Positions 25,760 through 34,420 of a stretch of DNA of 64,000 nt are shown here, in pieces. The stretch covers positions 183,166-247,165 of the forward strand of contig NZ_BMMU01000012.1 of assembly GCF_014646095.1 (NCBI RefSeq). The letters are read 5' to 3'. Position numbers and translations under genes: made by a program. Each line of letters begins with the position of its first letter. The stretch's first letter is position 1. The notes under the pieces are model-generated. The model had not been told where the DNA came from, ran no database searches, and was given only the letters and a program-made list of their open reading frames with translations. The stretch is from Streptomyces lacrimifluminis. GTDB taxonomy: Bacteria > Actinomycetota > Actinomycetes > Streptomycetales > Streptomycetaceae.

Positions 25760-26602
25760 TTACGGTGCCGTCAGGGGGCCGTACGCGTCCGGGCGGCGGT
25801 CGCGGAAGAACTGCCAGCGGTCGCGGACCTCGCGCAGCTTGGCCAGGTCCAGGTCGCGGACGACGAGTTCGGTCTCCTTGTCGCTCGCCACCTCGCCGAC
25901 GAACTGTGCCTCCGGGTCCACGAAGTACGAGGTCCCGTAGAAGTCGTTGTCGCCGAGTTCCTCGACGCCGACCCGGTTGATCGCGCCGACGAAGTACTCG
26001 TTGGCGACGGCCGCAGCCGGCTGCTCCAACTGCCACAGATAGGCGGACAGGCCGCGCGAGGTCGCCGACGGGTTGAAGACGATCTCGGCGCCTTCGAGGC
26101 CCAGCGCACGCCAGCCCTCCGGGAAGTGCCGGTCGTAGCAGATGTAGACGCCGATCTTGCCCACGGCGGTCTCGAAGACCGGCCAGCCTGCGTTGCCCGG
26201 GCGGAAGTAGAACTTCTCCCAGAAGCCGTTGACCTGCGGGATGTGGTGCTTGCGGTACTTCCCGAGGTACGAGCCGTCGGCGTCGATCACGGCGGCCGTG
26301 TTGTAGAGGACGCCGGGCTGCTCCTCCTCGTACATCGGCAGGACGAGGACGATGCCCAGTTCCCTGGCGAGCGCCTGGAAGCGCTTGACGATCGGGCCGT
26401 CCGGGATCTGCTCGGCGTACTCGTAGAACGCCTTGTCCTGGACCTGGCAGAAGTAGGGGCCGTAGAACAGCTCCTGGAAGCACATGACTTGAGCACCCTG
26501 GGCCGCGGCGTCGCGGACCGCCTGCTCGTGGACCTGGATCATCGACTCCTTGTCGCCCGTCCAGGCGGTCTGGAAAATGGCGGCGCGAATCACCCTGCTC
26601 AT
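25760..26602 (-). CDS. Nitrilase-family amidohydrolase, N-carbamoyl-beta-alanine (ureidopropionase) type, copy 1
   Basis: A 280-residue carbon-nitrogen hydrolase with the Glu-Lys-Cys triad in CFQELFYGPYF (about 41-51), KYRKHHIPQ (about 115-123) and GVYICYDRHFPEG (about 151-163). These flanks are those of beta-ureidopropionases and N-carbamoyl amino acid hydrolases. It would release ammonia and CO2 from the product of the neighbouring hydantoinase. The ATG at 26602 has GGAGG at a 7-base spacing. It is a close paralogue of the gene at 29.7-30.5 kb. Two CACGGTGTCAC repeats lie in its upstream region. Confidence 0.9.
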   Translation of the reverse strand: MSRVIRAAIFQTAWTGDKESMIQVHEQAVRDAAAQGAQVMCFQELFYGPYFCQVQDKAFYEYAEQIPDGPIVKRFQALARELGIVLVLPMYEEEQPGVLYNTAAVIDADGSYLGKYRKHHIPQVNGFWEKFYFRPGNAGWPVFETAVGKIGVYICYDRHFPEGWRALGLEGAEIVFNPSATSRGLSAYLWQLEQPAAAVANEYFVGAINRVGVEELGDNDFYGTSYFVDPEAQFVGEVASDKETELVVRDLDLAKLREVRDRWQFFRDRRPDAYGPLTAP

Positions 26603-26664
26603 CGGGACCTCCGGTCACTCGGTGTAGGGCGAGCCTAGGAAGCCCGGAGAGCGGGTTTGAGTTG

Positions 26665-26707
26665 CACGGTGTCACGCCTGCGGACGTCTGGCGTTCCACG
26701 GTGTCAC
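26665..26707. promoter_or_regulatory. Tandem 11-base direct repeat, candidate PucR operator
   Basis: CACGGTGTCAC occurs at 26665-26675 and 26697-26707, 32 bases apart (about three helical turns), in the 189-base gap between the PucR gene and the operon of hydrolase, hydantoinase, LLM protein and permease. Spacing on one DNA face suggests a dimer-of-dimers regulator; PucR is the obvious candidate. Confidence 0.55.
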
Positions 26708-26791
26708 CCTGCCGTCGGCCCATGTTTCACCACTGTTTTCCCTGGTCCCTGGATGTTTCGGAGCGGTAAGACGGTGCGCTGGAGCGTGCGG

Positions 26792-28360
26792 TCATCTGCC
26801 TTGCTGAGCGTCGTGCGCGAGAAGCGCGATGTGCACGGAGGCGGCCTGCTCGAAGTCGTCCAGATCGAGCCCGAGCCGCGTCTCTATCGCCTCCAGCCGC
26901 CGGTAGAGGGCGGGCCGCGAAACGTGGTGCAGTTGCGCGGTACGTGATTTGTTGCGCCCCGTGGCGAGATAGGTCCGCAGTACGGGCAGCAGCTCGGACT
27001 CGCCCTCGGCCCCGCACAGCAGCCCGTCCAGCTCCCGCTCCGCGAACGCCTGCACCTGCGGATCGTCCCGCAGCAGCCGGACAAGGCCGCGCAGCCGTAC
27101 GTCCCGCAGGTGCACCAGCACCGGCAGCTCCTGTCCCGCCGGGGTGTCCGCGACGGCCGCGGCGACGTGCAGCGCCTCGCGCAGTCCGGTGGGTACGTCG
27201 TCCCACGAGCCGAGCGCCTCGGCGGCGGCCACGACGGTCCGGCTCCCGCCGGTCTCGGTGCGCAGCCGGAGCGCGAAGTGCGCGGCCAGCGCCTTGGCGT
27301 CCTGGTCCCGGGCCAGGCTCAGCAGGACGGCGGTAGCGTCGCCGGCGAGCTCCGCGACCAGCCCCGGCAGCCCCAACAGCCGCAGTACGCGGTCGAGTTC
27401 GGCGGGATCACCGTCCCGTACGACGAGCGGCACGAACGTCCGCCGGTTGACGGGCAGCCCGGCCGCCCGCGCCCGCGGAAGCAGTTGCCGGGCCGGTACG
27501 ACTCCGCTCACCAGGTCCGTCAGCAGACTCTGCGCGGACTGCTCCTCCCAGGTGCGCACGGACCCCCCGAGCATGCGGTGCAGGACGAGCGCCTCGGCGG
27601 CCCGGTCCGCGAGCAGCCGTCCGGTCGCGGCGTCACCGCGATACCCGCACAGTACGATCCGCCCCCAGCGTTCCCCGCGCCCGCCCAGCTCGGCCCGGAT
27701 CCAGCCGTCGCCCTCGCTGCCACCGGCCTGCCGGGAGATGCGCTCCCAGTCGCGCAGCACGTCGTCGACGGCCGACCGCTCCCCCGACGTGGCGAGGACC
27801 CGATGGGCGAGGTTGGTGACGACGACGGGACAGGCACTGTGGGAGGCGACCTCGTCGAGGAGGCTCTGCAGCGGGGCGCCGGAGGTGATGAGCCCGGTGA
27901 GAGCGGTCCGTACGGCCTCGGACAGGCTCACGGCGGCGAACTTCCGCCGTACGAGCCGGGACTGGACCTCTTCCGTCAACTCGGCGAAGGGGAAGGGACG
28001 GTGGAGCACCACCATCGGCAGCCCGCACCGCTCGGCCGCCCGCCGCATCACGTCCGGCGGCGCGGGGAAGGCGCGGCCGAGCCCGAGCACGACGGCGGCG
28101 GCCTCCGCCCGGTGCAGCGACCGGATGTACTCGACCTGGGCCTCTTCGTCCCCCGCGAGCAGCACCCCGGTCGTGAGCACCATCTCGCCGCCGCTGAGCA
28201 TCACGCCGACGTCGGCGGCCTCGGCGACGTGCACCCAGCGCACGGCCCGGTCGAGCTGGCCGGCGCCGGCCACCACCTCGGGCTCCCCGGCGAGCACCCG
28301 TTCCAGGCCGAGGACCTGACGGACCGACAGGGCGGGTTCCAAGGTGGTGGTCGTAAGCAT
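26792..28360 (-). CDS. PucR-family transcriptional regulator
   Basis: A 522-residue regulator. Residues about 12-130 are the PucR purine-catabolism sensory domain (LSVRQVLGLERVLAGEPEVV, LSGGEMVLTTGVLL). A GGDEF-like middle follows, then a C-terminal helix-turn-helix (TYLATGRNKSRTAQLHHVSR, PALYRRLEAIETRLGLDLDD). PucR proteins activate purine, allantoin or pyrimidine catabolism in response to pathway intermediates. It lies inside the locus between the aminotransferase and hydrolase 1 genes. The start ATG at 28360 is supported by AGAGAGACGG upstream and by the conserved N-terminus. Confidence 0.88.
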   Translation of the reverse strand: MLTTTTLEPALSVRQVLGLERVLAGEPEVVAGAGQLDRAVRWVHVAEAADVGVMLSGGEMVLTTGVLLAGDEEAQVEYIRSLHRAEAAAVVLGLGRAFPAPPDVMRRAAERCGLPMVVLHRPFPFAELTEEVQSRLVRRKFAAVSLSEAVRTALTGLITSGAPLQSLLDEVASHSACPVVVTNLAHRVLATSGERSAVDDVLRDWERISRQAGGSEGDGWIRAELGGRGERWGRIVLCGYRGDAATGRLLADRAAEALVLHRMLGGSVRTWEEQSAQSLLTDLVSGVVPARQLLPRARAAGLPVNRRTFVPLVVRDGDPAELDRVLRLLGLPGLVAELAGDATAVLLSLARDQDAKALAAHFALRLRTETGGSRTVVAAAEALGSWDDVPTGLREALHVAAAVADTPAGQELPVLVHLRDVRLRGLVRLLRDDPQVQAFAERELDGLLCGAEGESELLPVLRTYLATGRNKSRTAQLHHVSRPALYRRLEAIETRLGLDLDDFEQAASVHIALLAHDAQQGR

Positions 28361-28384
28361 GGGGCCGTCTCTCTGGCTGTGGTG

Positions 28385-29671
28385 TTACTGGACGCAGCTC
28401 CTCAGAGCACGTTCGAGGATCGCGGCGCCCTCCTCGGCCTCCGCGACGGTGAGGGACAGTGGCGGTGCGATGCGCAGCGCGCTGGTGTTGTGGCCGCCGC
28501 CCTTGCCGAGCAGCAGCCCCTCCTCCCGGGCCGCCTCCAGCACGGCGGCGGCGGTATCCGGGTCGGCGGTGTCGGTACCCGGCTTCACCAGCTCGACGCC
28601 GATCATCAACCCGCGCCCACGGACCTCCCGTACGCCCGGCAGCTGCGCGGCGACTCCCCTCAGCCGTTCGATGAGGAGTCCGCCGACGCGCCGGGCGTTG
28701 CCCTGGAGGTCGTGTTCCAGGAGGTAGGTGAGGTTGGCGAGGCCGGCCGCCATGGTGATCTGGGTGCCGCCGAAGGTCGAGATGGAGTGGGAGTCAAGGC
28801 AGTTCATGATCTCGGCGCGGGCCACGACCCCGCCGATGGACATGCCGTTGCCGATGCCCTTGGCGAAGGTGACGATGTCCGGCGGACCGTCCTCCGCGTG
28901 CGCCTGCCAGCCCCAGAAGTGCTCGCCGGTGCGGCCCCAGCCGGTCTGCACCTCGTCGGCGATCCACAGGATGCCGCGTTCCTTGAGCACTCGGCGGAAG
29001 GCCGCGTACAGCCCGTCGGGCGGTGAGGTGAAACCGCCGACGCCCTGGATGGGCTCGGCGATCAGGGCAGCGGGCGGGCGAACGTGTCCGAGCAGGTCCT
29101 CCAGGTCGGCGACGCAGGCGGCGATGAACTCGTCGTCGCTCAGATCGGCGTACGGACCACGGGTGCGGACGCCACCGTGGACGTACAGGGTCTGGAGCGG
29201 GGACAGGGAGGTCGGGGACCAGCCCTTGTTGCCGGTGATGCCGACCGTGCTGAAGGAGCGGCCGTGGTAGCTGTTGCGCATGGCCAGGATCTGGTTGCTG
29301 CGCCGGTAGGAGGTGGCGAGGAGGAGTGCCGTGTCATTGGCCTCCGTCCCGGAGGTGGTGAAGAAGACACGCGCGTCCGGGATGCCGGACAACTGGGCGA
29401 CGCGCTCGGCGAGTTCGACCATCGGCCGGTTGAGGTACAGCGTGGACGAGTGGATGATCCGCCCGGCCTGTTCGCTCACCGCCTTGGTGATCTCGGGCAG
29501 CGCGTGCGCGGTCATCGTGGTGAGGATGCCGCCGAAGAAGTCGAGGTACCGCTTCCCGTCAGCGTCCCAGACGTACCGGCCCTCGCCGTGGGTGATCTCG
29601 AGCGGGTCCTGGTAGTAGAGGGCGAGCCAGTCCGGCAGAACCGCCTTGTGACGCCCGTACAGATCGCTCAC
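28385..29671 (-). CDS. Class III aminotransferase, probable beta-alanine:2-oxo acid transaminase
   Basis: A 428-residue PLP enzyme of the ornithine/beta-alanine aminotransferase class. It has TTSGTEANDTALLLA (about 100-114), the PLP-binding IADEVQTGWGRTG (about 233-245) and the lysine-bearing FAKGIGNGMSIGGVV (about 266-280). In this locus it would convert beta-alanine or beta-aminoisobutyrate to a semialdehyde, the last step of reductive pyrimidine degradation. The GTG start at 29671 overlaps the stop of hydrolase 2 (GTGA), so the two are translationally coupled. Other amine donors are possible. Confidence 0.88.
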   Translation of the reverse strand: MSDLYGRHKAVLPDWLALYYQDPLEITHGEGRYVWDADGKRYLDFFGGILTTMTAHALPEITKAVSEQAGRIIHSSTLYLNRPMVELAERVAQLSGIPDARVFFTTSGTEANDTALLLATSYRRSNQILAMRNSYHGRSFSTVGITGNKGWSPTSLSPLQTLYVHGGVRTRGPYADLSDDEFIAACVADLEDLLGHVRPPAALIAEPIQGVGGFTSPPDGLYAAFRRVLKERGILWIADEVQTGWGRTGEHFWGWQAHAEDGPPDIVTFAKGIGNGMSIGGVVARAEIMNCLDSHSISTFGGTQITMAAGLANLTYLLEHDLQGNARRVGGLLIERLRGVAAQLPGVREVRGRGLMIGVELVKPGTDTADPDTAAAVLEAAREEGLLLGKGGGHNTSALRIAPPLSLTVAEAEEGAAILERALRSCVQ

Positions 29672-30510
29672 GGCTGCACCAGCCCTTCGTACGCGTCCGG
29701 CCGCCGGTCCCGGTAGAAGGCCCACTGCTGCCGGACTTCCTCGATGAGATCGAAATCAAGGTCGCGGACGACGAGTTCCTCGTCCTTGTCGCTCGCGACC
29801 TCGCCGACGAACTGGCCGCGCGGGTTCACGAAGTACGAGGTGCCGTAGAAGTCGTTGTCCCCGTACTCCTCCTGGCCGACCCGGTTGATCGCGGCGACGA
29901 AGTACTCGTTGGCGACGGCCGCCGCGGGCTGCTCCAGCTGCCACAGGTGGGAGGAGAGGCCCCGGTGCGTCGCGGACGGGTTGTAGACGAGCTGCGCGCC
30001 GTTCAGGCCGAGCTGACGCCAGCCCTCCGGGAAGTGCCGGTCGTAGCAGATGTACACGCCGATCTTTCCCACGGCCGTCTCGAAGACGGGCCAGCCGAGG
30101 TTTCCGGGTTTGAAGTAGTACTTCTCCCAGAACCCCTTGACCTGCGGGATGTGGTGCTTGCGGTACTTGCCGAGGTAGGTCCCGTCGGCGTCGATCACGG
30201 CCGCGGTGTTGTAGTAGAACCCGGACTGCTCGATCTCGAACACGGGGACGACGATGACCATGCCGGTCTCGCGCGCCAGCTCCCGCATACGGGTGACGGT
30301 CGGCCCGTCGGGCACGGGCTCGGCCCAGCGGTAGTGCTCGGGCTCCTGGACCTGGCAGAAGTACGGGGCGTTGAAGACTTCCTGGAATCCGATGACCTCG
30401 GCGCCCTGCCGGGCGGCCTCCCGGGCGTGCTCCACGTGTTTGGCGACCATGGACTCGGTGTCGCCGGTCCAGGTGGCCTGGACCAGAGCGGCACGTACGA
30501 CGTTGGCCAT
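29668..30510 (-). CDS. Nitrilase-family amidohydrolase, ureidopropionase type, copy 2
   Basis: A 280-residue paralogue of the enzyme at 25.8-26.6 kb, with the same triad motifs (GFQEVFNAPYF, KYRKHHIPQ, GVYICYDRHFPEG) and nearly the same length. Differences such as EIEQSGFYYN for EEEQPGVLYN near the active site hint at different substrates, for example N-carbamoyl-beta-alanine against N-carbamoyl-beta-aminoisobutyrate, or D-carbamoyl amino acids. It heads the two-gene unit with the aminotransferase. The ATG at 30510 has GGAGCAGG upstream. Confidence 0.88.
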   Translation of the reverse strand: MANVVRAALVQATWTGDTESMVAKHVEHAREAARQGAEVIGFQEVFNAPYFCQVQEPEHYRWAEPVPDGPTVTRMRELARETGMVIVVPVFEIEQSGFYYNTAAVIDADGTYLGKYRKHHIPQVKGFWEKYYFKPGNLGWPVFETAVGKIGVYICYDRHFPEGWRQLGLNGAQLVYNPSATHRGLSSHLWQLEQPAAAVANEYFVAAINRVGQEEYGDNDFYGTSYFVNPRGQFVGEVASDKDEELVVRDLDFDLIEEVRQQWAFYRDRRPDAYEGLVQP

Positions 30511-30540
30511 GACCTGCTCCTTCGGCTGGACGTCAGAGAG

Positions 30541-30571
30541 CCTCTACGCCCGTAGACGAAGGTCGTAGGGG
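30541..30571. promoter_or_regulatory. Inverted repeat upstream of the hydrolase 2-aminotransferase unit
   Basis: CCTCTACG (30541-30548) and CGTAGGGG (30564-30571) form an imperfect dyad 31 bases before the start of the hydrolase gene. It does not resemble the CACGGTGTCAC repeats upstream of hydrolase 1, so the two units may not share one operator type. Confidence 0.35.
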
Positions 30572-30673
30572 CTCGAAAGTAAGCCTCCGGAGGAGCCTTG
30601 CCAAGACCATCGCCGTTAACCCGCGGAGTCGATCACGTTTCACACCCCGGTGGGCGAGTCACAGCCGGTCGGG

Positions 30674-32623
30674 TTACGCGCTGTGCCCTGCGACGCGCAG
30701 GGCGTGCACCAGATCCCAGTACCGGTCCTCGGAGGCACCCCGGGCCGCCTCCAGGAGCAGCGGTACGAGGCGCTGGGGGTCGGCGGCGACACTGCGGACG
30801 GCCTCCTCGGGGGTGCGGACCCGGACGTACGCGTCGAGCAGCGCACGTACCTCGCGCTGTTTGCCCTCCTCGGCGAGCCGGAGCACCGCCTCGCCCACCT
30901 CCTGGGCGGGCCGCACGATGCCCTGCCGGAGGATCTGCCGGCCGTCGGTCTCCCGTCCCGCCGCGACAAGCGCGTCTGCGGCGGCGACCAGCCGGTCGGC
31001 CGGCAGGGACGCGGCCTCCCAGAGCAGGGTGGCCCAGTCGGCACCGAGCCCCGCGCGGTTCAGCTCGGCGGCGAGCAGCGGAAAACGGGCGGCGGGCCAG
31101 TGGGAGGCCTCGACGAGCAGCGCGTGCGCCTCGCCGCTGCGTCCCTCGCCGCGCAGTCGTACGAGGTTGCGGACGGCGTCGATGGTGTCGTGCCGTGCGT
31201 CGTCGTCCAGCGCCTCCCGCACGGGCACGGCTGCCGCGGACCTGGCGGCGGCCCCGGCGAACCGGGCCCCCCGCGGGGTACGGCGGCTCGGGGCGGCGGG
31301 CCCCGGCACGGGCGGTACGGGTGTGGGGTCGACGACGGGCGTGGCGCCGGTGTCCGCGTCGTCCATCATCCCTGCGAACCGGGCACCGCCACGGGCACGG
31401 CGCTTGGAGCGCTGCTTGGGGGCGGGGCGGGGGTCCGCGGGGGCGGGCTCGGGGTCGGGGCCGGCGGCGGGGGGCTCGTACCAGTCGGTGGGGAGCCGCG
31501 GGGCCGCGCGCTCGGCCGAGGGTTCCGGGGTGCTGGGGGCGTCGGGCTGATGGGCGCCGTCCCGCCAGGCGGACGCCTCGTCGTCGGGACTGTGGCGGCC
31601 GGGGCCGCGATCGTCTCCGTAGGCGGCATCGCGGTCGTCCGTCCGGCCGGAGCGGCGGCTGCCCGCGTGCCAGGCGGACGCCTCGCCGTCGGCGTCCTCA
31701 CGGCCGGGACCGCGGCCGTCTCCGTAGGCGGTGGGGCGGGCGGCGTCGCGGTCGTCCGTGCGGTCGGAGCGACCGGTGCCTTCGCGCCAGACGGCCGTCC
31801 GGTCGCCGGAGCCTTGGCGGCCCGCGTCCCGGTCGTCTCCGTAGCGGGCCGGGGCGGGGTCGTCCGGGGCCTTTCGGCGAGAGCCCGACCCGTTCCCGTA
31901 TCCGGCGGCCGGACGGCTGTCCGTTCGCTGCCTGCGGGCGTCGCGCTCGTCGTCGTACCGGTCGGCCGTGTCCTCGGTGTCGGTGCGTTGTCTCGGCAGG
32001 GTCAGAGGGTCGCCGTCGGGTGCGTCGGCGAGGTGCGGGGCGTTGTGGACGCGGTTGGCGAAGACGTCTGCCTCGTCGTCGCGGTCGAGGCGCCGGAAGG
32101 GCGCTCGGCTCACCGTCCAGCGGGCCAACTGGTCGAGGCGGTAACGGAGTTCGACGCAGCGCGCGGAGGCACGTTCATGGTCGTCGCGGGCCCAGGCGAG
32201 GTCCAGGCGGAGACTTTCGGCCTCCTCGTGGCTGGCGGCGGACCCGAGCGACCGCCCCAGCTCGGCGAGCCGTTCGGCGGCGTACTTCTGTTCCCGGAGC
32301 ATCACGTCGAGCCGGTCCCCGAGGGTGTCACGGGCGCCCGGGCGGGAGTCGAACGCGGCGAGCGATGCCTGGTGCAGGGCACGCGCCCGCTCGGCCTCCG
32401 GGGTGACGGCGCCCGAGCCGTACCCGGCGGCGAGATCCTGGAGGAGCGCCTCCACGACGTCCCAGGGCGGCACTTCGTACCCATCCAGGCAGGCGCGCAT
32501 ACCGTCGGGGTCGCGCTGCCAGAACACGCCGCACCAGCCCGCGCCCTGATCGAGGCGAGCCAGCAGGCCGTTCAGATACCCCGCGAACTCCCGCACCTGC
32601 CCCGGGAGTTGTTCCACCGCCAT
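30674..32623 (-). CDS. Large protein with disordered repeat-rich centre, function unknown
   Basis: A 649-residue protein. The N-terminal 180 residues are helical (MLREQKYAAERLAELGRSLG). The centre (about 190-430) is very rich in D, R, G, P and contains imperfect repeats built on DDRDAA-YGDDRGPGR and EASAW. The last 180 residues form helical repeats of HEAT/TPR type (LLVEASHWPAARFPLLAAELN). No catalytic motif is seen. Similar three-part proteins recur in Streptomyces without assigned function. The ATG at 32623 is preferred to the GTG at 32632 because GGGGTGG lies 5-6 bases before it. Confidence 0.7.
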   Translation of the reverse strand: MAVEQLPGQVREFAGYLNGLLARLDQGAGWCGVFWQRDPDGMRACLDGYEVPPWDVVEALLQDLAAGYGSGAVTPEAERARALHQASLAAFDSRPGARDTLGDRLDVMLREQKYAAERLAELGRSLGSAASHEEAESLRLDLAWARDDHERASARCVELRYRLDQLARWTVSRAPFRRLDRDDEADVFANRVHNAPHLADAPDGDPLTLPRQRTDTEDTADRYDDERDARRQRTDSRPAAGYGNGSGSRRKAPDDPAPARYGDDRDAGRQGSGDRTAVWREGTGRSDRTDDRDAARPTAYGDGRGPGREDADGEASAWHAGSRRSGRTDDRDAAYGDDRGPGRHSPDDEASAWRDGAHQPDAPSTPEPSAERAAPRLPTDWYEPPAAGPDPEPAPADPRPAPKQRSKRRARGGARFAGMMDDADTGATPVVDPTPVPPVPGPAAPSRRTPRGARFAGAAARSAAAVPVREALDDDARHDTIDAVRNLVRLRGEGRSGEAHALLVEASHWPAARFPLLAAELNRAGLGADWATLLWEAASLPADRLVAAADALVAAGRETDGRQILRQGIVRPAQEVGEAVLRLAEEGKQREVRALLDAYVRVRTPEEAVRSVAADPQRLVPLLLEAARGASEDRYWDLVHALRVAGHSA

Positions 32624-32784
32624 GACGTCCACCCCATGCCCGACCGGAGTTCTCCGCCCGTAGAAAACACCAACCGTGTTACGGATGGACTACGAAGGGT
32701 TTTCGGACCGGACGCAGAGTACCGCGCGCCCAGCGGAACGTGACGTGAGTAACCGGCACAATGGCCGGAACCGTCCCCCGCGGC

Positions 32785-33045
32785 CTACGCCGCGACCGGG
32801 GCCAAGGGCTCGCACCGCCCGACCAGTTCGTCCATGGACAGTCCAAGGACCCGGGCAAGCGCCGCGACCGTGAAGAAGGCCGGGGTCGGCGCCCGCCCGG
32901 TCTCGATTTTACGGAGGGTCTCGGGCGAGATACCGGCGCGGGCCGCGATCTCCGCCATGCTGCGGCCACCACGCGCCTCACGCAGCAACCGGCCGAGCCG
33001 CTCGCCGCGTTCACGCTCTTCGGGGGTGAGAGGAGTGCGTACCAT
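32785..33045 (-). CDS. XRE-family DNA-binding protein (86 residues)
   Basis: A stand-alone helix-turn-helix of the Cro/C1 type: LRKIETGRAPTPAFFTVAALARVLGLSMDEL, with GRSMAEIAARAGISPETL as helices 2-3. It is divergent from a methionine aminopeptidase gene with only 32 bases between the starts. That gap contains the palindrome ATACCGGTAT, so it probably represses or activates both. The start ATG at 33045 is the first codon of a typical XRE N-terminus. Confidence 0.85.
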   Translation of the reverse strand: MVRTPLTPEERERGERLGRLLREARGGRSMAEIAARAGISPETLRKIETGRAPTPAFFTVAALARVLGLSMDELVGRCEPLAPVAA

Positions 33046-33057
33046 GTCACCATTCTA

Positions 33058-33070
33058 ATACCGGTATAGT
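33058..33070. promoter_or_regulatory. Palindromic operator over a leaderless promoter
   Basis: ATACCGGTAT (33058-33067) overlaps a -10-like TATAGT (33065-33070), which ends 7 bases before the aminopeptidase ATG. No ribosome site fits, so the message should be leaderless. Binding of the divergent XRE protein here would block the promoter. Confidence 0.6.
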
Positions 33071-33077
33071 AATTGGC

Positions 33078-33869
33078 ATGGTGGAACTCAAGACAGACGC
33101 GGAGATCGATGCCATGTACGAGGCGGGCCAGGTGGTCGGCAGAGCTCTGACCGCCGTCCGGGAAGCCGCTGACGTGGGCGTGTCCCTGCTGGAGCTGGAC
33201 GAGGTGGCGCACGAGGTACTGCGCGCGGCCGGGGCGACCTCCCCCTTCCTCGGCTACCGTCCCTCCTTCGCGCCCACCCCGTTCCCGGCGGTGATCTGCG
33301 CCTCGGTGAACGACGCGATCGTGCACGGCATCCCGGACGGCTACCGGCTGCGCGACGGCGACCTCGTCTCCATCGACTTCGGTGCCCAACTCGGCGGCTG
33401 GGCGGGCGACTCGGCGATCAGCTTCATCGTGGGCGAACCTCGCCCCGCCGACATACGGCTCATCGAGACCGCCGAGCTGGCCCTCGCGGCGGGCATCGCG
33501 GCGGCGGTCGTCGGCAACCGCATCGGCGACATCGCGCACGCGATCGGCAAGGTGTGCCGAACGGCGGGCTACGGCATCCCGGAGGGCTTCGGCGGCCACG
33601 GCATCGGCCGCCGTATGCACGAGGATCCCCCGGTCCCCAACGAGGGCCGCCCCGGCCGGGGCATGCCGCTGCGCCACGGTCTGGTGCTGGCGATCGAGCC
33701 GATGCTGATCGGCGGCGGCAAGGACGGCTACCACGAGGCCCCGGACGGCTGGACCCTCCGCACGAACGACGGCTCCCGCGCGGCCCACGCGGAACACACG
33801 GTGGCGATCACGGAGTCGGGGCCACGGGTGCTCACAGCCCGGCAGGAGGCACACACGAGCCGGGCGTAG
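33078..33869 (+). CDS. map: Type I methionine aminopeptidase
   Basis: A 263-residue dinuclear metalloenzyme that removes the initiator methionine. All five metal ligands are visible: Asp in SIDFGAQLGGWAGDSAIS (two Asp), His in GFGGHGIGR, Glu in AIEPML and Glu in AHAEHTVAI. The second-shell His in DAIVHGIPDG is present. There is no N-terminal zinc-finger extension. Streptomyces usually carry more than one map gene; the main one lies in a ribosomal-protein region, so this copy, controlled by its own XRE regulator and a leaderless promoter, is probably accessory. Confidence 0.92.
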   Translation: MVELKTDAEIDAMYEAGQVVGRALTAVREAADVGVSLLELDEVAHEVLRAAGATSPFLGYRPSFAPTPFPAVICASVNDAIVHGIPDGYRLRDGDLVSIDFGAQLGGWAGDSAISFIVGEPRPADIRLIETAELALAAGIAAAVVGNRIGDIAHAIGKVCRTAGYGIPEGFGGHGIGRRMHEDPPVPNEGRPGRGMPLRHGLVLAIEPMLIGGGKDGYHEAPDGWTLRTNDGSRAAHAEHTVAITESGPRVLTARQEAHTSRA

Positions 33870-33880
33870 CCTTCGGCTCC

Positions 33881-34419
33881 ATGCTCATCGGAAACGGCAC
33901 TTCCGCCGACGCGGAGAGCATCACGGACCTGCACACGGCCAGTTGACGCAGCGCGTACGCGGCGCTCATGCCCGCCGCGTATCTGGACGGTGCGTTGGCG
34001 GCGGAGAACCTCGCGAAGTGGCGGGTCGGCGGCGGCGCTGTCCGACGACCGGTGTCCGCTGCTCGCCGAGCAGGACGGCGAGCTGCGCGGCTTCGTCCAT
34101 CTGGACGCGGCCCCGGACGGCCGGGTGCACGTGGACAACCTGCACGCCCGGCCGGGTCACGTCGGCACCGGCGTCGGCCGCGCCCTGCTGCACCACGGCC
34201 GGGGCATCCGCCTGGAGGTGCTGCGCGGCAACGCCCGCGCGATCCCGTTCCACGAGCGCGCGGGCGGCGTCCGTACGGCGGAACGCCCCCTGGAATTCGC
34301 CGACGGCCGCGGGCTTCACGCTGGCGGAGATCGAGTACACCTGGCCCGCGGCGATAGTCAGCCGTTACGGGGACGGGCGGACGGCCTCGGACACCGTGCC
34401 GCCGCCCGCTCCCGCGTGA
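33881..34419 (+). pseudogene. GNAT acetyltransferase, broken by a stop and frameshifts
   Basis: The frame opens at ATG 33881 and reads SADAESITDLHTAS, then TGA (33944-33946, where the family has Trp), then RSAYAALMPAAYLDGALAAENLAKW. Near 34035 it shifts to LLAEQDGELRGFVHLD and VDNLHARPGHVGTGVGRALL, the acetyl-CoA-binding loop. A short deletion near 34205 and a second shift near 34310 precede the family's end, FTLAEIEYTWPAA. So there are at least one nonsense codon, two frameshifts and one deletion. It follows map closely and ends at the stop of the convergent ggt gene. Confidence 0.8.
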
Positions 34420-34420
34420 C

